Shown piece by piece: positions 1 to 8,274 of a stretch of DNA of 64,000 nt; within the stretch, counting starts at the first letter, position 1, and each line of letters opens with the position of its first letter. The stretch lies in NCBI RefSeq assembly GCF_000732615.1, contig NZ_JPGL01000035.1, forward strand, positions 1-64,000. Reading direction: 5' to 3'. Below the pieces are notes generated by a model. The model was not told the DNA's origin and made no database searches. It worked only from the letters and a program-made list of their open reading frames with translations. Source of the DNA: Burkholderia paludis (GTDB lineage: Bacteria; Pseudomonadota; Gammaproteobacteria; Burkholderiales; Burkholderiaceae). A program made the position numbers and the translations under genes.

Positions 1-141
1 GACCTCTGTAATGCGGTAGCCAATCCGCGGATATCAGCGTGATCCACCGTCGAGACGTACTGCTACGCCGCCCTCAGGAAATTCGAATGGAACCTCTCAG
101 AGAGAACTGAAAACCGATCCCAATTGACAGCGGGAGTCATA

Positions 142-348
142 TCAGCCGTGAAGCGTCGAGAGGTTGTTTCTCGGCGCGGGAAGTCTGGCCATCGGCGCGA
201 CACCGTCGGTGGCGCCATGAGCGCGATGCCGGTTGCAGTGATGCTGCCAACTCGCCAAGGCTTCAATACGATGGGCCGAGCTTGGGTACGTCCATGCGTA
301 GGCCCGCTCACGTAGCGCCGACTGGACGAAGCGTTCAGCCTTGCCATG
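142..348 (-). pseudogene. IS481-family transposase, C-terminal remnant
   Basis: The minus-strand frame carries the end of an rve-type integrase core as found in IS481 elements: HGKAERFVQSALRE followed by WQHHCNRHRAHG and a final PMARLPA block. Only the last ~68 residues remain, so the DDE active site is mostly gone and the copy cannot be active. The homology stops near 348, almost exactly where the IS5 remnant on the other strand begins, which suggests one element landed in the other or a deletion joined them. The family assignment rests on motif recall. Confidence 0.7.
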
Positions 349-352
349 GGTC

Positions 353-682
353 GACGCCATCCCCCCGATTCGCGGCACGCGCGGCAGACCACTTCGCGAG
401 CCCACGGTCATCCACGGCGATCGCGGCTACGACCCGGACACCTATCGCCAGCGCTTGCGTGATCGTGGCATCAGGCCGGTGATCGCGCGACGCAGGACTG
501 AACATGGCTGCGATCCGGCCGAATTCCGCAGGCTAGTCGAACGGGCACACTCGCGGCTCCACAAATTCCGGCGTCTTCGTATCCGATTCGATCGCCGAGC
601 CGACATTCACGAAGCGTTCTTGAAACTTGGCTGCGCTCTCGTCTGCTGGAACATTTTGAGGCGTACGACGCAGCATTCTTGA
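353..682 (+). pseudogene. IS5-family transposase, C-terminal remnant
   Basis: The frame reads DAIPPIRGTRGRP, then HGDRGYD (second catalytic Asp region), GIRPVIARRR, and a closing block ending in FRRLRIRF and ADIHEAFLKLGCAL, the usual order at the end of IS5-type DDE transposases. The N-terminal half and first catalytic Asp are missing. The canonical WVVERT is decayed to LVERAHSRL. It is a dead fragment. Similar C-terminal blocks lie near 4.6-4.9 kb and 51.2-51.4 kb. Confidence 0.75.
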
Positions 683-972
683 TCTGAGCTATTGCGGCAA
701 AAGCGGTATGTGTCACAGGTGCTTGAACATGCAAACGGCGCCAGCATATTCATCTTCACGTCCTTGTCGATTCAGGCAACCAGGAGTAACGGCCTGCCGG
801 GAACGTAAGTGGCTTCCCCACCGGGTTTTTGAACTAGTGATATGAACGCGTCCCGCTCGCGAATGCAGATCAAAGGGCAGTGGATCCCCGCGGGCCAACG
901 GCATCGATGTGCCCAGGTGGAAAATGCACGCATTTCCCGACAACCGGACGATCCGGAGTGAATGCTACGCGT

Positions 973-1125
973 GCTGGAATCGACATTGCAAAAAGTGTCT
1001 TTCAACTGCACTACGTCGCCTCGGAAACCGGCCGGATTGGTGCCGAAGCATCGAGGCCAGCGCGTACCTGGTTCAGGGCACGGAATTGCGATTCGCTCAA
1101 ATGGACGAGCATCCACCCCGGTGTT
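973..1125 (+). pseudogene. IS110-family transposase N-terminal remnant (decayed)
   Basis: One frame gives AGIDIAKSVFQLHYV, the highly conserved N-terminal strand of IS110-type DEDD transposases with the first catalytic Asp. A second frame just downstream gives IEASAYLVQG, resembling the following IEA block. The reading frame is broken between them and nothing convincing follows. This is a relic. The surrounding 683-972 region shows no recognisable gene. Confidence 0.55.
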
Positions 1126-2100
1126 GCAGTGTCGGTCAACTCGCGCATGTCTGGTCAACAACAGGCTGATTGCGATTGGAAACGCGCCATCGACACGGGA
1201 CAAGAGTCAGCGCGGCCCCGCCCAGGTTCATGCTCCGTTGGAAAGCGATACAAGCAGTGGCCTGAACTTTCTTGACAGTCGGGATAGTAGCGCGCTGGTA
1301 GGATCGTTCGCCAATCTGTCCGGACTGTTACGTTCAGTCATGAGATCGCCAGCGTCCGCAGTCCTTGCTCCCCAAACGAGCTCGCGAGCGTGAACGCGCC
1401 GAAGTGGAAAGAAGGCAGGATTTACCCAAGCGTATTTCTTCATACGAGTCACACAAGCCTGATCAGGACGTCGAAGATTTCGATGCTTGCCGGCGTCGGG
1501 ACAGAATTGCGCGCCAAGGGTAGTGCCACGCAGTCGCGCTCGGGCGAGACGCTGTCCGGGCGCGTGTCGGCCAAAACCGGTCAAGCTTGACAATACGGCG
1601 TCGCTGGCTCCCGACTCGTTGAACTGGTTCTATTAGAGAGATTTTGGCGGTGCCCGATACACCCGGAATCGAGTATCTTTCGCAATCGCTTCGGTGGTTG
1701 CGTTTTTTATGAAGAATGCCTGCCGAATGACCGCCCCGCGCCAAGTGAAAGACTGCATTGATGATTAAAAAAACCAAGCATGAAGTGCTGACAAAGGAGA
1801 TTGCCGGTCTCATGTTGCTTAAGGTGCCGGGATGATCCGCGTGGAGACGGATGTAATTGCACGCTGGCGTAATACATTCATAAAATTTCTGGCTCAATTG
1901 GAGCCAGGCAGCGGGTTGTCGGCGCGTATTCGACTCGCGAAGGCTCGTGTCGATCGATCACATTGCCCGTTGGGTGGAAGCCGCGCGATGAAGCGTTCCG
2001 ACGGACGGAGATGGTCGGGTTCGGGTTGCGCCTCGCGGTTTTCAATACGTCGCCGGGTGATCGGACGAGGTGGACGCATCGAGCTGGTTGGCGGGAACGC
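1126..2100. other. No supported gene
   Basis: Only short open frames on both strands occur here, with no family motif, no convincing ribosome-binding site and no codon pattern matching the neighbours. Composition is more A+T rich around 1600-1850. It lies between transposase relics and a small hypothetical gene and is best read as decayed accessory DNA. Confidence 0.5.
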
Positions 2101-2568
2101 ATGATGAACAAACGTATGGCGCACGAAGCGAGTGCAAAGACAATGCTTTTGCCGTTGCCCTTGGCGCTGGTGCGAAGTATATCGCTTGAAAACCACATGT
2201 CGCTTGCCGCGATGCGTAGCGGATATGGTAGCGCCGAAACGTTGTGCGTACTATTGCGCGTGCTGTACATGCTTTTCTTCATGCTTGACGGAAGCTATGG
2301 CGATGGAGATATTCCACGACTGTTGGAGACGGAATCGGCGCTTGAGAAATCCGTTCATGCGGTAGCCTCTGGAAAGGACTGGCACCTCGACGAAGCGAGC
2401 TTGCTGGCGATGGAAGAGGTTATGTCGCGCTTCGATGAGGTCGTCGCGAACGTGTCGGTGTCTCTTTACCAGGAGTCTTGGGAGAAGACGGCCGAGTTTG
2501 CTCGATCTGCGTTGCAGTCGCCGATACCAGGTAGCCAGGTTGGAGAGGTATGGCTGCTCGCCGAGTGA
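2101..2568 (+). CDS. Hypothetical protein, accessory type
   Basis: A 155-residue protein from the ATGATG start, chosen because GCGGGAACGC precedes it at normal spacing; the frame is open further upstream but without similarity. It begins MMNKRMAHEASAKTMLLPL and contains SLENHMSLAAMRSG and a hydrophobic stretch around LLRVLYMLFFML. This pattern recalls small proteins of unknown function on Burkholderia and Ralstonia plasmids and islands. No catalytic or DNA-binding motif is visible. The function is unknown; the accessory-DNA setting fits a mobile origin. Confidence 0.5.
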   Translation: MMNKRMAHEASAKTMLLPLPLALVRSISLENHMSLAAMRSGYGSAETLCVLLRVLYMLFFMLDGSYGDGDIPRLLETESALEKSVHAVASGKDWHLDEASLLAMEEVMSRFDEVVANVSVSLYQESWEKTAEFARSALQSPIPGSQVGEVWLLAE

Positions 2569-2733
2569 ATCGCGCGGAAACCGAGCGCATGCAATTCCAG
2601 CGTGGGGGGCGTTTGGCCGCACGCTTCTCGACGTGACGTGAATTCACCGAATTTCCCCGGAATCCGCCCGCAGCATGAAATCGCGGGCCGCGCTCGCGCA
2701 CCTTCTGGACATGCTCACGCTACCGTGACAACG

Positions 2734-2922
2734 CTATTCGAAGTGATGCGCGAAATCTCGAAGGAAGACATCACGGTGCTGCTCGTCGAGCCGAACGCGC
2801 GCCTCGCGCTGCAGGCGGCCGACCGTGGCTACGTGATGGATTCGGGCATGGTCGCGATGGAAAGCGATGCGATGCAGGTGGCTGACGATCCGAAGGGACG
2901 GGGTGCGTATCCGGGCGAGTAA
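2734..2922 (+). pseudogene. livF: livF C-terminal remnant (branched-chain amino acid ABC ATPase)
   Basis: The last 62 codons match the end of LivF-type ATPases: FEVMREI, then TVLLVEPNARLALQAADRGY (LivF usually has VEQNA), MDSGMV and a final AYPGE in place of the usual AYLGE. Walker A, signature and Walker B regions are absent; the upstream part of the frame is unrelated. It is the stump left after a deletion removed the rest of a liv operon. The downstream binding-protein gene is intact. Confidence 0.75.
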
Positions 2923-2939
2923 CGCTATGCTGTCACGCT

Positions 2940-2961
2940 GCCCGCGCCTGCCGGCGCGGGC
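2940..2961 (+). terminator. GC hairpin between livF stump and livK
   Basis: A perfect 9-bp stem, GCCCGCGCC (2940-2948) pairing with GGCGCGGGC (2953-2961), with loop TGCC. No T-run follows. Such hairpins between livF and the binding-protein gene may stabilise the upstream transcript or attenuate read-through. Whether it terminates is uncertain. Confidence 0.45.
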
Positions 2962-3035
2962 TGTGTCAACGGACCGCTTCGGTCCTGCTGTACCTGTAGT
3001 GCCAGTCAATTCTGACCCAACAAGGGATATCGATA

Positions 3036-4178
3036 ATGTACAAATCGCTTCTTACGGGCTGTGCCGCAGCCGCAGCGCTCTCTTTTGCACTTTGCAATAC
3101 GGCTTCGGCCGATACGATTGTCAAGATCGGACACGTCGCTCCGCTAACGGGTGGCTCGGCTCACCAGGGCAAGGACAACGAAAACGGTGCTCGCCTTGCG
3201 ATCGAGGAGATCAATGCGAAGGGTCTCGTGATCGCCGGCAACAAGGTCACGCTGCAACTCGATCCGCAAGACGACGCAGGCGATCCGCGGCAGGCGACGC
3301 AAGTAGCGCAGAAGCTCGTCGACGACAAGGTCATTGGTGTGGTGGGTCACGAAACATCGGGCACGTCGATTCCGGCGTCGAAAATCTACAGCGATGCCGG
3401 AATCGTGCAGATTTCGCCGTCGGCGACGAATCCGACCTACACGCAGCAAGGCTTCAAGACGGCCTATCGCGTCGTTGCGACCGATGCACAGCAGGGGCCG
3501 GCGCTCGCGAGCTATGCCGCCAAGTCGATGGGAGTCAAGAAGGTGGCCATCGTCGACGATTCGACCGCATACGGTCAGGGCCTGGCTCAGGAGTTCGAAA
3601 AGGCGGCGAAGGCCGACGGACTGAACGTTGTGTCGCATGATGCGACGAACGACAAGGCGATTGACTTCCGTGCGATCCTCACAAAGATCAAGGGCGAGAA
3701 TCCCGACGCCATCATGATCGGCTCGATGGACGCGACGGGTGGTGCGTTTGCAAAGCAGGCCAAGCAACTCGGCCTGCGGGCAAAGATCCTCGCCGGCGAT
3801 GGCGTCTGCACGGCCAGTATCGCCGATCTGGCAGGCGCGGCGGCGGCCGACAACATCGTCTGCTCGCAGGCCGGGGTCGGCCTCGATCAGATGGCGGGCG
3901 GTGCGGCGTTCGCGGCGAAGTACAAGAAGCGTTTCGGCCAGGACGTTGTGCTGTATTCGCCGTATACGTACGACTCCGTCTACATCATCGTCGATGCAAT
4001 GAAGCGTGCAAACTCGACCGACCCGGCCAAGGTTCTCGCGGCCATGCCGAAGAGCGACTACAAGGGCGTGATCGGTGAAACGACTTTCGATGCAAAGGGC
4101 GACCTGAAGCACGGTGTTATTTCGATCTACACCTACAAGGATGGCAAGAGGACATTCATCAACAAGGTGTCGATGTAA
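3036..4178 (+). CDS. livK: Branched-chain amino acid ABC transporter substrate-binding protein
   Basis: A 380-residue periplasmic binding protein of the Leu/Ile/Val (LivJ/LivK) family. A signal peptide (MYKSLLTGCAAAAALSFAL, likely cleavage after TASA) is followed by IVKIGHVAPLTGG, the standard first strand of the family, and by the GVVGHETSGTSIPASKIY ligand-site segment. Length and frame look complete. The start has AAGGGA eight bases upstream. The partner permeases and ATPases are missing here except for a livF stump, so the protein must work with components elsewhere or be an orphan. Function as a transporter subunit is secure at family level; the ligand is not. Confidence 0.9.
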   Translation: MYKSLLTGCAAAAALSFALCNTASADTIVKIGHVAPLTGGSAHQGKDNENGARLAIEEINAKGLVIAGNKVTLQLDPQDDAGDPRQATQVAQKLVDDKVIGVVGHETSGTSIPASKIYSDAGIVQISPSATNPTYTQQGFKTAYRVVATDAQQGPALASYAAKSMGVKKVAIVDDSTAYGQGLAQEFEKAAKADGLNVVSHDATNDKAIDFRAILTKIKGENPDAIMIGSMDATGGAFAKQAKQLGLRAKILAGDGVCTASIADLAGAAAADNIVCSQAGVGLDQMAGGAAFAAKYKKRFGQDVVLYSPYTYDSVYIIVDAMKRANSTDPAKVLAAMPKSDYKGVIGETTFDAKGDLKHGVISIYTYKDGKRTFINKVSM

Positions 4179-4224
4179 CGAAGCGTTGGTTCATGTCTTG
4201 ACATAAAACCACGTTTTAATCACG

Positions 4225-4258
4225 CTCCAAAGGTCGAAGGTTTATTCGACCTTTGGAG
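4225..4258 (+). terminator. Terminator-like hairpin after livK
   Basis: A perfect 14-bp stem, CTCCAAAGGTCGAA (4225-4238) with TTCGACCTTTGGAG (4245-4258), and a 6-nt loop. Only a weak T-rich stretch (TGTCTTTG) follows. It lies 47 bases past the livK stop and is the likely transcription end. Confidence 0.7.
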
Positions 4259-4606
4259 TGTCTTTGAATTGTCTGGAGGTCGGTAAACCACCCGTTTCGA
4301 GAGGCGTACATCTTGTACGGCGACAACCGATTGTCCCTTCATGGTCGGAAACTCCCGATCGCATCGAACGAACCATTCGATACGTTCGATGGTAAGGCAG
4401 GGATCGATGACAATTGCGGTGCGTTCCAACGGACTATGCGCCCAAGCGGCGTGAGTGTCGATGACACGAAGCTTGAACGCCCCGACGCCGGGTCAACGTA
4501 AGGATTGCGTTGGATTTCAAGTTCGATAAATTCAATCTCCTGAACTCAAGGCAACGCGCGTTTGATGAGCCTGCGCGAGATGCTGACGGCGTATTTCCCG
4601 CATCTA
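4259..4606. other. No supported gene
   Basis: Short frames only, without recognisable motifs. The segment separates the livK terminator from an IS5 remnant and probably contains further decayed insertion-sequence DNA. Confidence 0.45.
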
Positions 4607-4935
4607 CGAATCGTGAGCAGATGACGGCGCAAGCCGATGCGAGCAACGCGACATGAGTATCGAACTCCCGTTCGAAGCGGATACGCAACTTGCCGAAGCC
4701 GGCCAGCCACGCATGGGTACGTTCGACAACCCAGCGGTGACGACCGAGCTTTTTGCTGCTCTCGATACGACGACGAGCGATGCGTGTCGTGATGCGCGTC
4801 GCTTCAACGATTCCCGGCAATGCGCATAGTCGTATTCCTTGTCCACATGGACTTTGTCCGGGCGTTGCCGCGGTCGCCGGGGTATCCCTCTCACCGGTCG
4901 AATCCGGTACTGCCTCAAACACTTCCGTGTCAGGC
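4607..4935 (-). pseudogene. IS5-family transposase C-terminal remnant, frameshifted
   Basis: Two minus-strand frames together rebuild the end of an IS5-type transposase: RPRQRPDKVHVDKEYDYAHC in one frame, then GRHRWVVERTHAWLAGFGKL with IRFER and ACAVICSRFV in another. At least one frameshift separates them and the N-terminal half is absent. It abuts, or slightly overlaps, the 3' end of the serine hydrolase gene, so the insertion or later deletion may have set that protein's last residues. Confidence 0.75.
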
Positions 4936-6240
4936 CCCCCCAACCGGCAACCCGCTATCCCCGATCTGGATCGGCGCCGCCTTGTCGTCCTGCCCGATCA
5001 AACTGTTCCATAGCGCACGGAGTTCGGTTTCTCCGGGCGATCCCATGGCCTCCGTGCGAACCGCGGTATGAACGAGGACAAAACCGGACACCGGATCGAC
5101 AAACATCCGTTGTCCGTGGATGCCTTCCAGCGCGAACGCCCCGTGCGACCCGGGCAACAGCCAAACCTGGTATCCATAGCCTCCCGGAAGATCGCCACGG
5201 CCCAACGCGAGATACGAGCCCGGCGCGACGGGCCGGGTGGCATCCAGCACCCACTGTCGCGGAACGATCTGCCGGCCGTTGAACCGGCCGGCGTGCGCAA
5301 GCAGCAGCCCGAACCGGGCGTAGTCCCTCAGCGTGGCATTGAGACAGCAGTTGGCGATTTCCTGCCCCGTGTCGTCGGTGATCCAGCTCGCGTTGCCTTC
5401 CGCCCCCATCGGCTGCCAGATGCGCGTCTGCAAATAGTCGGAAAGGGTCATGCCGGTGGCGCGGGTCAGCACGACACCCAGCACTTCGGTGTCGAGGCTG
5501 GCGTAGTTGAACACGCTGTCCGGTTCCGCAACCCGCGTGTTGAACTGCTTGATCGCGGCAACGGGACCGGGGCCGGCGGGCGAGAACAGCAGCCGATGCA
5601 GCTTCGTATCGTCGTCGGATCCGGAATACTTTTGCGTAAAGGCAATGCCGGACGCCATGTGGAGCAGCGCGCGAATCGGTACCGCGCCCATCCCGGTGTT
5701 CCGAAGCTCCGGCACATATGCCTGCACCTTGTCGTCGACGGACGCAATCCTGTGTTCCGCGACGGCGATGCCCACAAGCATCGCGACGAAGGTCTTTGCC
5801 ATCGAGTCCGACTGCAGGCGATCCCGATCCGTGCGCCCGTACTGGTAATGCTCGAACAGGATCGTGTCGTCTCTTGCAATCAGCAGGCCCGTTGTGGGGT
5901 TGCGCGCCAGATAGTCGTCGATGGTCAGCGAACGCCGGTCATATCGATAGGTCACGCCCAGTTCGGCCGGCGCGCGCTCGAGTGTCGAAGGCGTTGCGGC
6001 TTTTCCAACGACATGCGACGGATGCAGGCTGTCGAAGTGAGCGTAATTTCCGACCATGTTCTGTTGGCGTAACAGGGGCGATCCCACCGGATAGTTGAGG
6101 TTCTCGCCGTAGGCCGCTGCGTCCGGGCCCGTCGGCGAGAAGACAGGATTCGCACCGTGTCCGTTTCCGGCACTGGCCGGCACGGGCGGGGCGGCCACGA
6201 CGAGGGAAAGCGCGCAAGCAAGGCAGCGAACGGTATTCAC
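4930..6240 (-). CDS. Secreted serine hydrolase, beta-lactamase / 6-aminohexanoate-dimer hydrolase fold
   Basis: A 436-residue protein with a signal peptide (hydrophobic LACALSLVVAAPP, cleavage near ASA) and the three motifs of serine beta-lactamase-fold hydrolases: S146-M-A-K149, Y246-A-S, and G-I-H-G at 373-376. The SMAK motif and GIHG in place of KTG are typical of esterase or amide hydrolases such as NylB, rather than true beta-lactamases. The start is GTG with GGAG upstream. The last residues (QIGDSGLPVGGA) run into IS5 remnant sequence and may not be original. The substrate is unknown; periplasmic or secreted location is inferred. Confidence 0.85.
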   Translation of the reverse strand: MNTVRCLACALSLVVAAPPVPASAGNGHGANPVFSPTGPDAAAYGENLNYPVGSPLLRQQNMVGNYAHFDSLHPSHVVGKAATPSTLERAPAELGVTYRYDRRSLTIDDYLARNPTTGLLIARDDTILFEHYQYGRTDRDRLQSDSMAKTFVAMLVGIAVAEHRIASVDDKVQAYVPELRNTGMGAVPIRALLHMASGIAFTQKYSGSDDDTKLHRLLFSPAGPGPVAAIKQFNTRVAEPDSVFNYASLDTEVLGVVLTRATGMTLSDYLQTRIWQPMGAEGNASWITDDTGQEIANCCLNATLRDYARFGLLLAHAGRFNGRQIVPRQWVLDATRPVAPGSYLALGRGDLPGGYGYQVWLLPGSHGAFALEGIHGQRMFVDPVSGFVLVHTAVRTEAMGSPGETELRALWNSLIGQDDKAAPIQIGDSGLPVGGA

Positions 6241-6521
6241 GGCAGGACTTCTCCGGGGTCATGAACGGGGCGCGGATTGCTTGCTCGGGGCAGGCCCGAA
6301 CGCAATGCCGGCTTGCAAAAAACGATGTGCGGCGCCGCGGCGTTGACACGTGTAGCGAGGCAGCGATTGCGGGGTGTTTCAGATACGGATGGCGCGGTGC
6401 AGATGGCGGCGCGCGATCACGGCACGCACGTCATGCCTGCAAATCGCCGCGACGGCACGACACGCGGACTTGTGTCGCCCGACACCCCGGCATCGACGAT
6501 CCGCGCGGGCCGCCCCGGCGC

Positions 6522-6965
6522 TCATCCCCGCTTGACGACCGTGTCCTGCGCGCCGAGCAGGCGGCCGTCTTGCGAGCGCAGTTCCAGACGCTTCACGGGC
6601 TTCCCGTGTCGGCGATCCACCAATTGCACGTGCGTCTCTTCAGGATCGAAGAAATACGTTTCGCCCCATTGACGGAGCGCCACCAGCAGCGGAAACAGTC
6701 CGCGGCCTTTGTCCGTCAGGACGTACTCGTGGTAAGCGCTGCCGTCGGACGCCGGCACGGTTTCCAGAATGCCGTGTTCCACCAGGTTGCGCAGTCGTGT
6801 CGACAGAATGTTCTTGGCCAGCCCCAGGCTTTTCTGAAACTCGCCGAAACGGGTCAGGCCGTCGAAGGCATCCCGGACGATCAGCAGCGACCACCAGTCG
6901 CCGATGGCGTCGAGGGGGCGCGCCACCGGGCAACTGGCGTCTTTGTGGCTGGTGCGCTTGACCAT
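6522..6965 (-). CDS. HxlR-family transcriptional regulator
   Basis: A 147-residue winged-helix regulator. The start at MVKRTSHKDAS was chosen because AGGAG lies at good spacing and the family begins shortly before the conserved Cys, here in SCPVARPLDAIGDWW. The rest (LLIVRDAFDG, RFGEFQKSLGLAKNILSTRL, YHEYVLTDKG) is standard HxlR. Some family members sense electrophiles or aldehydes through this Cys. It is divergent from the alpha/beta hydrolase gene at 7247, its likely target, with about 280 bases between the two starts for operator and promoters. Confidence 0.9.
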   Translation of the reverse strand: MVKRTSHKDASCPVARPLDAIGDWWSLLIVRDAFDGLTRFGEFQKSLGLAKNILSTRLRNLVEHGILETVPASDGSAYHEYVLTDKGRGLFPLLVALRQWGETYFFDPEETHVQLVDRRHGKPVKRLELRSQDGRLLGAQDTVVKRG

Positions 6966-7246
6966 CGGCTTCTCCTGCTCGCGCCGCTTCCGATCCCGGA
7001 ACGTCCCCGGAATATCGTCCGCCGCGCTTCGATTGCCTCCGGCCGGACGTCTTCGCATCCCGCCTTCGGCACATCCTGGTTGCTCATGAAAATTCGGTTG
7101 CATAGTAAAACCAAGTCTGCTACAAAGCAAATGGTTTCAAGATGCAACCGCATCCCGGCGTACCTGGAACATTGCGCTGGCGCCCGCTGCCGATCGACCC
7201 GCAATCCCGCCTGTTTCCCGACCTGCTGCCCTGGACGAGTCTGCTC

Positions 7247-8110
7247 ATGACCTATTACCGCACCGCAATCGTCGACGATCTCAAGATTTTCTACCGCGAG
7301 GCCGGCGATCCGTCGCATCCGACGCTGCTCCTGCTGCACGGATTTCCCGCCTCTTCGTTCATGTATCGCGATCTCATCGCGAGGCTGTCGCATCGTTTCC
7401 ATCTCGTTGCGCCGGATTACCCCGGCTTCGGCCACAGCGACGCGCCGTCGACGGATGCGTTTTCCTATACGTTCGACCGGCTGTCCGAGGTGATCGAGCG
7501 GTTTGCCGAGCAACTGGGCCTTGACCGGTACGGCCTGTACATGCAGGATTTCGGCGGCCCGGTGGGCTTGCGCATCGCGAGCCGGCGACCGGAGCGGGTG
7601 TCGTTCCTGGTGGTGCAGAACGCCAACGCGTATGAGGAAGGCTTGCCCGACAGTTTCTGGGGGCCGGTGCGCGAACTGTGGCGGGACCCGTCCCCGGCCC
7701 GCTACGAGAAGATCCGGGAAGCCGGCATGTCCGCGGCGGCGCTGGAGTGGAACTACACCCACGGCGTCCGCGACGTGGAGCGGATCGACCCCGACAGCTG
7801 GCTGCTGCAGCGTGCGCTGCTGGAGCGGCCCGGCAACAAGGACGCGATGCTGGCGCTGCTGTACGACTATGGCAGCAATCCGGGGCGTTACCCGGCATGG
7901 CAGGCGTATTTCCGCGCGCATCAACCGCCGACGCTCGTCGTCTGGGGCAAGAACGACGCCATCTTCCCGCCATCCGGCGCGTATCCGTATCAGCGGGACC
8001 TGAAGCTGGTCGATTTCAATGTGCTGGAAACGGGGCATTTCGCGCTGGAAGACCACGGTGAAGTCATCGCCGCGCACATCGAGCGGTTCCACGGCACCCT
8101 GTCGGCCTGA
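7247..8110 (+). CDS. Alpha/beta hydrolase with Asp nucleophile (haloalkane dehalogenase / epoxide hydrolase type)
   Basis: A 287-residue hydrolase. HGFP (31-34) forms the oxyanion region. The nucleophile-elbow segment reads Y-M-Q-D101-F-G-G-P, so the nucleophile is Asp as in haloalkane dehalogenases and epoxide hydrolases. The acid is probably D237 in WGKND and the base H264 in TGHFALEDHG. The start at MTYYRT follows the family; an upstream in-frame ATG at 7142 would add 35 unrelated residues. It lies divergent from an HxlR regulator. A stress- or xenobiotic-inducible detoxification role is an inference; the substrate cannot be read from sequence. Confidence 0.87.
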   Translation: MTYYRTAIVDDLKIFYREAGDPSHPTLLLLHGFPASSFMYRDLIARLSHRFHLVAPDYPGFGHSDAPSTDAFSYTFDRLSEVIERFAEQLGLDRYGLYMQDFGGPVGLRIASRRPERVSFLVVQNANAYEEGLPDSFWGPVRELWRDPSPARYEKIREAGMSAAALEWNYTHGVRDVERIDPDSWLLQRALLERPGNKDAMLALLYDYGSNPGRYPAWQAYFRAHQPPTLVVWGKNDAIFPPSGAYPYQRDLKLVDFNVLETGHFALEDHGEVIAAHIERFHGTLSA

Positions 8111-8274
8111 CGCCACCGCTCCTCGCGGAGCACGCCATGCGTCGAAACGTCGACGCCCTCGCCGTCGCGCCGTCTGCCGCGCGGCGGCGAGCCACGGGAA
8201 GGTCCACGGACGTGACAGGCGCCGCATGCCACCTTGGGCGCCTCCCGTGGGCGTATGTCAGCGCGCTCGTGCGG

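Noticed and set aside
1..5000. Possible intact composite transposon
   Set aside because: All transposase pieces are truncated and from different families or orientations; no matching terminal repeats were found by eye.
4930..6240. True class C beta-lactamase
   Set aside because: SMAK and GIHG motifs fit esterase or amide hydrolases of the fold; the KTG motif of beta-lactamases is absent.
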